IMG/VR virus record: IMGVR_UViG_3300009155_000265
Span: 1 to 23,876 of that record
Source: a virus
Reading direction: 5' to 3' (one strand)
Length of the DNA stretch: 23,876 nt
The notes below the pieces were generated by a model. The model saw only the letters and a list, made by a program, of their open reading frames with translations. It ran no database searches and was not told the DNA's origin. This document shows positions 19,265 to 23,876 of the stretch, in pieces. Position 1 is the first letter of the stretch. Every line of letters starts with the position of its first letter. Made by a program: the position numbers and the translations under genes.

Positions 19265-19985
19265 AACCCGACAAGCAACTCTGACTGGGCGGACGCTGTT
19301 TATCGGCATCCCCGCCTATGACGGGAAGTTAAACATCAAGACTGCTTTTGCTCTGGCGCAGCTTATGCCCAAAGCGATGAGTCTTGGTGTGTCGGTTATC
19401 TTGTCCGATCTGTCTAACTGCTCCATCATCACAATGGCCCGAAACGCCTTGGTGCATGAGTTCTTGAAGACCGACGCAACAGAGTTGTTGTTTATTGATG
19501 CAGATATAGTCGCTACAGCCGACGACATGCTGCGGTTGATGGCTCAGAGCAGAGACATCACCACTGGCGCGTATCCACGCAGAGCCAAAGACCAAAACTT
19601 TTTTGCTGACCTGTACTTTGACGCCAATGGCGATCTGGAGTTTGACGGGTCACTGATGCGTGTTGAGCGTGCGCCTACAGGGTTCATGTTAATCCAGCGT
19701 CACGTTATTGAGAAAATGGTAGCCGCCCACCCAGAGTGGACATATGAGAAGTCCCCCACAGAGAAGATGTCAGCAGTGTTTGACTTTGCTATCGTTGATG
19801 GCAAGTATGTGGGCGAGGACTACTTGTTCTGTGATCGGGCTACCCAGATGGGGTTTAAGGTTTACATTGATGTGGACATCAGCCTTCCGCACGTAGGCTC
19901 AAATGAATTTACTCGTAATTTCCGCGAAGAGGTTGTAATGCCTATGCTGGAAAATATCTACAACTCTAAGTTGAAGGCGGCGTAA
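19257..19985 (+). CDS. Glycosyltransferase-like protein (242 aa)
   Basis: The N-terminus LFIGIPAYDGKLNIKTAFAL followed by VSVILSDLSNCSIITMARNA, then ATELLFIDADIVATADDMLR (DAD at residues 81-83) follows the GT-A glycosyltransferase plan: an initial strand, a donor-sugar region, and a metal-binding DxD. A later GEDYLFCDRATQMGFKVYID is also typical of this fold. It would transfer a sugar from a nucleotide donor to an unknown acceptor, possibly a virion protein or host surface sugar. Its place among head and tail genes suggests virion modification. Its start overlaps the preceding gene by 8 nt. Confidence 0.75.
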   Translation: MAETRQATLTGRTLFIGIPAYDGKLNIKTAFALAQLMPKAMSLGVSVILSDLSNCSIITMARNALVHEFLKTDATELLFIDADIVATADDMLRLMAQSRDITTGAYPRRAKDQNFFADLYFDANGDLEFDGSLMRVERAPTGFMLIQRHVIEKMVAAHPEWTYEKSPTEKMSAVFDFAIVDGKYVGEDYLFCDRATQMGFKVYIDVDISLPHVGSNEFTRNFREEVVMPMLENIYNSKLKAA

Positions 19986-20245
19986 TGGCGACAAAGAAAA
20001 AAGGCCCATCACTGGCTGTTGGCCGTGGTGAGAAGCTCCCAGTGTCTAAGGGCGCTGGCTTGACTGCCAAAGGGAGAGCTAAATACAATGCAGCTACGGG
20101 CAGTAACCTCAAGGCTCCGCAGCCCCAAGGTGGCCCCCGCAAAGACTCATTCTGCGCTCGGATGTCCGGTATGCCCGGCCCGATGAAGGATGAAAAAGGC
20201 AAGCCTACCCGCAAGGCGGCTGCTTTAGCAAGGTGGAAGTGCTGA
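19985..20245 (+). CDS. Basic DUF6321-like protein (86 aa)
   Basis: Lys/Gly-rich. The segments GAGLTAKGRAKYNAATGSNL and SFCARMSGMPGPMKDEKGKP, and the end TRKAAALARWKC, match the family I know as DUF6321, small proteins of phages with unknown function. Start overlaps the previous stop (TAATG). It ends in Cys, as do two further proteins in this cluster. High positive charge suggests nucleic acid or capsid interior association, an inference only. Confidence 0.75.
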   Translation: MATKKKGPSLAVGRGEKLPVSKGAGLTAKGRAKYNAATGSNLKAPQPQGGPRKDSFCARMSGMPGPMKDEKGKPTRKAAALARWKC

Positions 20246-20246
20246 C

Positions 20247-20507
20247 ATGGACGCAAATCTTATATGGACAGCCGGGCTGTCAATCATCATGGGTATATTT
20301 GGGTTTTTTATCCGAGAGAAACTTGGACAGGTCAAAGACATCAGTGAAGATGCCAAACGCATTGAGCGTCTCATTAACATCACACGCGAGGAGATTGCCC
20401 GTGATAACGTTACTCAAACAGAAATTCAACGAATTACTGACCACATTGACCAACGCTTTAACAAGCTTGAAGCAAAAATTGACCAGCTTATTCAAGCGGG
20501 GCGATGA
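20247..20507 (+). CDS. Single-span membrane/coiled-coil protein (86 aa), possible holin or lysis helper
   Basis: Residues 5-22 (LIWTAGLSIIMGIFGFFI) form one hydrophobic span with the N-terminus probably outside, followed by a charged coiled coil (EDAKRIERLINITREEIARD, later IQRITDHIDQRFNKLEAKID). This topology resembles small phage membrane proteins with a cytoplasmic coiled coil; a holin-like or anti-holin role is possible, but no lysin gene is next to it. A 4-nt ATGA overlap links it to the following gene. Confidence 0.65.
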   Translation: MDANLIWTAGLSIIMGIFGFFIREKLGQVKDISEDAKRIERLINITREEIARDNVTQTEIQRITDHIDQRFNKLEAKIDQLIQAGR

Positions 20508-21088
20508 TGCCAAGTAGCTCAAAGAAACAACACAATTTTATGGCGGCAATTGCGCATAACCCCGCATTTGCCAAGAAAGTAGGAATTCCGCAAAGCGTTG
20601 GGAAAGATTTTGACGAAGCGGATAAAGGCAAGAAGTTTGGTTCTGGTGGGATGGCCCGCCCCGACCTTCAAAAGATTAACAAACCCAAGACACTTCATGG
20701 CAAGATGTCAATCATGAAAGAAGGCGGTAATACTATGGCTACAAAAGGCGTAAACCCATTTGCTAAGTTTGAAAAATCAGGCAAAGACATGGAAAAAAAG
20801 GGCATGAAAGAGGGCTCCAAAATGGAAATGGTCATGGATAAAAAACAGATGATGGGCATGAAAAAGGGTGGCATGGCCGAAGGCGGCAAAGCTGATATGG
20901 CCCAAGACAAAGCCATGATTAAAAAAGCTTTCAAGCAGCACGATATGCAAGAGCATAAAGGCGGCAAGGGCACTGAATTGAAGCTAAAAAAGGGCGGTGC
21001 ATTCCGTTCTTCGGCTAACGGTGTTGCTACCAAAGGCAAAACCAAAGGCACAATGGTTAAGATGAACATGGGCGGCAAAGCCTGCTAA
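20504..21088 (+). CDS. Met/Lys/Gly-rich virion-module protein (194 aa), possibly two fused parts
   Basis: The N-terminal segment SSKKQHNFMAAIAHNPAFAK with VGIPQSVGKDF is a short module I recall from other phage proteins. From about residue 77 (MATKGVNPFAKFEKSGK) the sequence looks like a second small basic protein; the internal ATG at 20732 has a GGCGG stretch upstream and could be a second start. The C-terminal tag VATKGKTKGTMV...GGKAC is shared with the next gene. No enzyme motif. A DNA-binding or internal virion role is only suggested by the charge. Confidence 0.7.
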   Translation: MMPSSSKKQHNFMAAIAHNPAFAKKVGIPQSVGKDFDEADKGKKFGSGGMARPDLQKINKPKTLHGKMSIMKEGGNTMATKGVNPFAKFEKSGKDMEKKGMKEGSKMEMVMDKKQMMGMKKGGMAEGGKADMAQDKAMIKKAFKQHDMQEHKGGKGTELKLKKGGAFRSSANGVATKGKTKGTMVKMNMGGKAC

Positions 21089-21097
21089 GGAGCAATC

Positions 21098-21346
21098 ATG
21101 GCCGAGATCGAATACAAAACCCCTGAAGATGTGCGCGACGATAAGATGCGGATGAAGGCTGATAAAGCCTACGCCAAGTCTTTACGCAATACGGAAGAAG
21201 CTCCAGCCAAAGACCCCCGCGATGCTGTTCGTGGGCAACGTGGTTACGCTAAAGGCGGCTCAGCATCTAGCCGTGCTGATGGTTGCTGTACTAAGGGTAA
21301 GACCAAAGGCACAATGGTCACCATGAAAAATGGTGGTATGTGCTGA
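21098..21346 (+). CDS. Small basic protein with shared C-terminal tag (82 aa)
   Basis: Starts MAEIEYKTPEDVRDDKMRMK with an acidic/basic helix, then a Gly-rich linker and the C-terminal RADGCCTKGKTKGTMV followed by TMKNGGMC. This tag closely matches the end of the preceding protein and related motifs at 23412 and 23603. AAGGAG precedes the ATG. Role unknown. Confidence 0.75.
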   Translation: MAEIEYKTPEDVRDDKMRMKADKAYAKSLRNTEEAPAKDPRDAVRGQRGYAKGGSASSRADGCCTKGKTKGTMVTMKNGGMC

Positions 21347-21347
21347 C

Positions 21348-21527
21348 ATGGCAACCTCAAAACCTGTTGGTGGAGTGACTAAGTCGTTAAAAAAAGCCGG
21401 GTTTTATGAGGCAAGTGAACCCAAACGGTTGGCTATTATTAACAAAGTTACAACCAAACCCCAACGAATAAAGATGGTTGATAAATTGTTTCTAGCCAAA
21501 AAATCCATGAAGGGCAGAACAAAATGA
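21348..21527 (+). CDS. Small basic protein (59 aa)
   Basis: The start at 21348 (MATSKPVGGVTKSLKKAGFY) lies one base after the previous stop; an upstream ATG at 21330 would overlap that gene. The rest is helical and Lys-rich (KRLAIINKVTTKPQRIKMVD). It overlaps the next gene as ATGA. No family recognised. Confidence 0.7.
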   Translation: MATSKPVGGVTKSLKKAGFYEASEPKRLAIINKVTTKPQRIKMVDKLFLAKKSMKGRTK

Positions 21528-21811
21528 GAGCCAGTCGTGGAATGGGCGACATTAACCCAAGCAAAATGCCTAAAGGCATGCGTAAAGCACGCCGTGACGA
21601 CACCGACTTCACGCAATATGCTGAAGGTGGTAAAGTAAAGTCTAAGGTAAATGAAGCTGGAAATTACACCAAACCGGAGTTACGCAAGCGTATTTTTAAC
21701 AGTGTCAAAGCTGCGGCAATCGTAGGTACTGGGGCAGGGCAATGGAGTGCCCGTAAAAGTCAGGTGTTAGCAAAAAGATATAAAGCAGCAGGTGGAGGGT
21801 ATCGAGATTGA
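21524..21811 (+). CDS. Basic conserved phage protein (95 aa)
   Basis: The C-terminal half (NEAGNYTKPELRKRIFNSVK, then GQWSARKSQVLAKRYKAAGG) follows a pattern GNYTKPxLRKRxF...GQWSARKxQxLAKxYKxxGGGY that I recall from a family spread over phages and some large algal viruses. The N-terminal half is basic and probably flexible. Start at 21524 overlaps the preceding stop. Function unknown. Confidence 0.75.
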   Translation: MRASRGMGDINPSKMPKGMRKARRDDTDFTQYAEGGKVKSKVNEAGNYTKPELRKRIFNSVKAAAIVGTGAGQWSARKSQVLAKRYKAAGGGYRD

Positions 21812-22041
21812 AAGCACCTCAGAAGTCTCTTAAAGATTGGGGCGACCAGAAGTGGCGTACCAAGTCTGGTAAACCGTCAAGCAAGACGGGTGAGAGATAT
21901 TTGCCTGAAGCAGCTATTAAATCTTTGTCTCCCCAAGAATACGCAGCTACAACCAAAGCCAAGCGAGCAGGAAAAGCCGCCGGTAAACAATTTGTAGCGC
22001 AACCAAAGACTATTGCAAAGAAAACGGCAGGATTTAGATAA
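21808..22041 (+). CDS. Small basic conserved phage protein (77 aa), TTG start, DUF5872-like?
   Basis: The start is TTG at 21808, overlapping the previous stop as TTGA, with GGTGGAGGG upstream. Segments QKSLKDWGDQKWRTKSGKPS and GERYLPEAAIKSLSPQEYAA, then KAKRAGKAAGKQFVAQPKTI, match a phage and virus family I think is DUF5872. Very basic. It is coupled to the following gene by TAATG. Function unknown. Confidence 0.75.
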   Translation: MKAPQKSLKDWGDQKWRTKSGKPSSKTGERYLPEAAIKSLSPQEYAATTKAKRAGKAAGKQFVAQPKTIAKKTAGFR

Positions 22042-22961
22042 TGACCACTTCTGGAACAGCTTCGTTTAATCTTGACCTCACGGAGATCGTTGAGGAAGCG
22101 TTTGAGCGTGCTGGTTCAGAGATGCGTACGGGTTACGACCTGCGCACTGCACGGCGCTCCCTTAATCTGTTGTTTGCAGACTGGGCTAACCGAGGTATCA
22201 ATATGTGGACGTTTGAGCAGGGTACGCTCACGTTTACTCAGGGTCTAGCTACCTACGCGCTTCCAGACGATACAGTGGACTTGTTAGAACATGTGATTCG
22301 TACAGGCGGTGGCAACGTTGCCACACAATCTGACCTCACAATTACCCGTATTAGTGTTTCTACTTACGCTACTATCCCCAACAAATTACAGCAAGCCCGC
22401 CCAATTCAGGTGTGGTTTCAGCGTTTAGATGGTCAAACTTCTTCGATTGGTACTACGCTAAATGGCGGTATTTCAGCCACTGATACCACGATTACGCTGG
22501 TTTCCAGTACGGGTTTAGCTGCTACGGGTTTTGTGTTAATTGGCTCAGAGACAGTGCAGTATGGCTATATCAGTGGCAATCAGTTGTTAAATTGCTTCCG
22601 AGGCCAGAACAACACTACAGCGGTGGCTCATTTGACTGGTGTGGCTGTGTACTCACAGAACTTGCCTTCAGTCACGGTCTGGCCAACCCCTGATGGATCA
22701 CAGACTTACCAATTTGTGTACTGGCGCATGCGCCGTATTGATGATGCTGGTGCTGGTGTACGTACAATGGACGTACCTTTTCGGTTCTTACCTTGTTTGG
22801 TGGCAGGCTTGGCCTACTATTTGGCCCTAAAGGTGGAGAACGGCGCTCAGCGTTTGGACATCCTTAAATCTCAATACGATGAGGCTTGGCAACTTGCCGC
22901 TGGTGAGGATCAAGAACACGCTTCCTTACGATTTGTACCCCGCCAGATGTTCATATCATAA
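22041..22961 (+). CDS. P22 gp4-like head-tail adaptor / tail accessory factor (306 aa)
   Basis: The N-terminal segment DLTEIVEEAFERAGSEMRTG with YDLRTARRSLNLLFADWANR and GINMWTFEQ follows the P22 gp4 tail accessory factor family, which closes the portal channel and joins it to the tail. The core is interrupted at about residues 139-206 by an inserted beta module (ISATDTTITLVSSTGLAATG, then FVLIGSETVQYGYISGNQLL and CFRGQNNTTAVAHLTG). The C-terminal part continues with YWRMRRIDDAGAG and the usual helical end. This strongly supports a short-tailed phage. The start overlaps the previous stop. Confidence 0.85.
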   Translation: MTTSGTASFNLDLTEIVEEAFERAGSEMRTGYDLRTARRSLNLLFADWANRGINMWTFEQGTLTFTQGLATYALPDDTVDLLEHVIRTGGGNVATQSDLTITRISVSTYATIPNKLQQARPIQVWFQRLDGQTSSIGTTLNGGISATDTTITLVSSTGLAATGFVLIGSETVQYGYISGNQLLNCFRGQNNTTAVAHLTGVAVYSQNLPSVTVWPTPDGSQTYQFVYWRMRRIDDAGAGVRTMDVPFRFLPCLVAGLAYYLALKVENGAQRLDILKSQYDEAWQLAAGEDQEHASLRFVPRQMFIS

Positions 22962-22973
22962 GGAGCTTGTGTA

Positions 22974-23402
22974 ATGGGTAATCGGTTTGCTTCTGGTAAA
23001 AACAGTATCGCCATGTGCGACCGCTGTGGATTTCAGTACAAGTTGACATCTTTGCGCAAAGAAATTAAAAAAACCAAGACATACAATTTGTTGGTGTGTT
23101 CTCAGTGTTGGGATCCAGATCAGCCGCAGTTGCAGTTGGGTATGTACCCAGTAGATGACCCACAAGCAGTGCGCAATCCGCGTAATGATTCGACATATTA
23201 CACAGCGGGTACAAACGGTTTACAGGTTATTGACTCAACTAGCACGAGCCAATTAGCCGCTGGTTTTACTACTGGTGGATCACGGGATATTCAATGGGGA
23301 TGGCGTCCCGTTGGTGGAGCAAGTAGTTTTGATGCAATTTTGACCCCAAATTACTTGGTGGGAACGACAATTGTTGGTACAGTTACAGTAACGGTTTCAT
23401 AG
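22974..23402 (+). CDS. Zinc-ribbon structural-module protein (142 aa)
   Basis: Two CxxC pairs, CDRC (about residues 15-18) and CSQC (about 42-45), form a zinc ribbon in CDRCGFQYKLTSLRKE and YNLLVCSQCWDPDQPQ. The C-terminal half is flexible and then beta-rich (GTTIVGTVTVTVS). Proteins with this CxxCGFxxK...VCxxCWDPxxPQ plan are, as I recall, common next to the head-tail adaptor in environmental phages. AAGGAG precedes the ATG. Role unknown, perhaps head completion. Confidence 0.8.
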   Translation: MGNRFASGKNSIAMCDRCGFQYKLTSLRKEIKKTKTYNLLVCSQCWDPDQPQLQLGMYPVDDPQAVRNPRNDSTYYTAGTNGLQVIDSTSTSQLAAGFTTGGSRDIQWGWRPVGGASSFDAILTPNYLVGTTIVGTVTVTVS

Positions 23403-23411
23403 GAGTTAGTT

Positions 23412-23600
23412 ATGACATACAAACGCGCAGCAGATGGCATTACCCAAAAGGGTAAAACTGAAGGTACAAACTTGGGTAATGATGGCCCAACAGTATCTAG
23501 CCTTAAAGGTGGCAAGGGCGGCAAAGGCGGTAAAACCGATGCTGATATGAAATCAATGGGCCGTAATTTGGCCAAAGTTGCAGCACAAAAGCGAGGTTAA
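23412..23600 (+). CDS. Small basic Gly-rich protein with ADG motif (62 aa)
   Basis: Begins MTYKRAADGITQKGKTEGTN, related to the R-A-D-G...TKGKTKGT tag at the ends of the proteins at 20504 and 21098. A GGKGGKGGK linker and a helical end (ADMKSMGRNLAKVAAQKRG) follow. AGGAG lies 7 nt before the ATG. Unknown function. Confidence 0.75.
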   Translation: MTYKRAADGITQKGKTEGTNLGNDGPTVSSLKGGKGGKGGKTDADMKSMGRNLAKVAAQKRG

Positions 23601-23602
23601 TT

Positions 23603-23872
23603 ATGGCTACATTTAGCAAAAAAATGATGGGTAAAGAAGTGGGTAGTGCTTCAACTTACGCTAAGCCACACACAATGGATGGTAAACCTCTCAAGGCTGC
23701 AAAAGTCGTAGACCCAAACACTTTGTCTGCCAAGTCAGTCAACCCCTACACTCCAGCGATGCGCGTAAGCGCAGGCGACCCCGGTGCTGATGATGTTAAG
23801 ACTAGCGGTATCAAAATGCGCGGCACTGGTTGCGCTACTAAAGGTCTGATGTCACGAGGCCCAATGGCATGA
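23603..23872 (+). CDS. Basic protein with tag-like C-terminus (89 aa)
   Basis: Starts MATFSKKMMGKEVGSASTYA, continues with VVDPNTLSAKSVNPYTP and ends SGIKMRGTGCATKGLMSRGP plus MA, where GTGCATKG resembles the tag of the neighbouring small proteins. The gene is complete; its stop is at 23870-23872. The ribosome binding site is AGGTT-like and weak. Unknown function. Confidence 0.7.
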   Translation: MATFSKKMMGKEVGSASTYAKPHTMDGKPLKAAKVVDPNTLSAKSVNPYTPAMRVSAGDPGADDVKTSGIKMRGTGCATKGLMSRGPMA

Positions 23873-23876
23873 ACTA

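Overview
This window looks like part of the genome of a tailed double-stranded DNA phage, probably with a short tail. The evidence is a contiguous rightward module of small terminase, large terminase, portal, co-chaperonin-like protein, scaffold, major capsid protein and a P22 gp4-like head-tail adaptor. No integrase, tRNA, rRNA or host housekeeping gene was seen, so the host cannot be read from the sequence. The gene set resembles environmental (freshwater-type) podoviruses of Proteobacteria, but that is recollection of families, not a search result.

Layout: about 1-9370 is a leftward arm of tightly packed genes, many overlapping as ATGA. It holds a MoxR-type AAA+ ATPase, a DUF2201-type metallopeptidase/VWA protein, a 282-aa companion, several zinc-ribbon and small unknown proteins, and at the left edge a ribbon-helix-helix-like and a helix-turn-helix-like protein. 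Two small genes (30 and 56 aa) were found by reading the minus strand. Leftward transcription is served by two near-identical consensus sigma70 promoters (6030-6058 and 8087-8115) and a third one upstream of the 181-aa gene (9434-9461).

The strand switch (9364-9822) contains leftward promoter P3, a G-quadruplex motif, a weaker candidate rightward promoter and a possible folded leader before the small terminase. From 9823 to the right edge everything reads rightward: packaging, head assembly and head completion, then a series of small Lys/Gly/Met-rich proteins, a glycosyltransferase-like protein and a zinc-ribbon structural protein. Two strong hairpin terminators follow the capsid gene (18060) and the next structural gene (18726).

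The most striking feature is a dispersed 14-bp near-palindrome, CTAACAAATGTTAG, with 14 full copies plus two degenerate ones. All lie in the first 9.5 kb, mostly in short gaps of the leftward operons, and none was seen in the structural arm. Some copies supply the start codon of the next gene, others complete its Shine-Dalgarno sequence, and two are translated inside genes. It resembles the stoperator type of phage-wide operator. A non-coding region at 8116-8817 adds a 44-bp direct repeat pair with internal hairpins and a terminator bracketed by two copies of the palindrome. Together these suggest a genome-wide regulatory circuit of the early arm that deserves testing.
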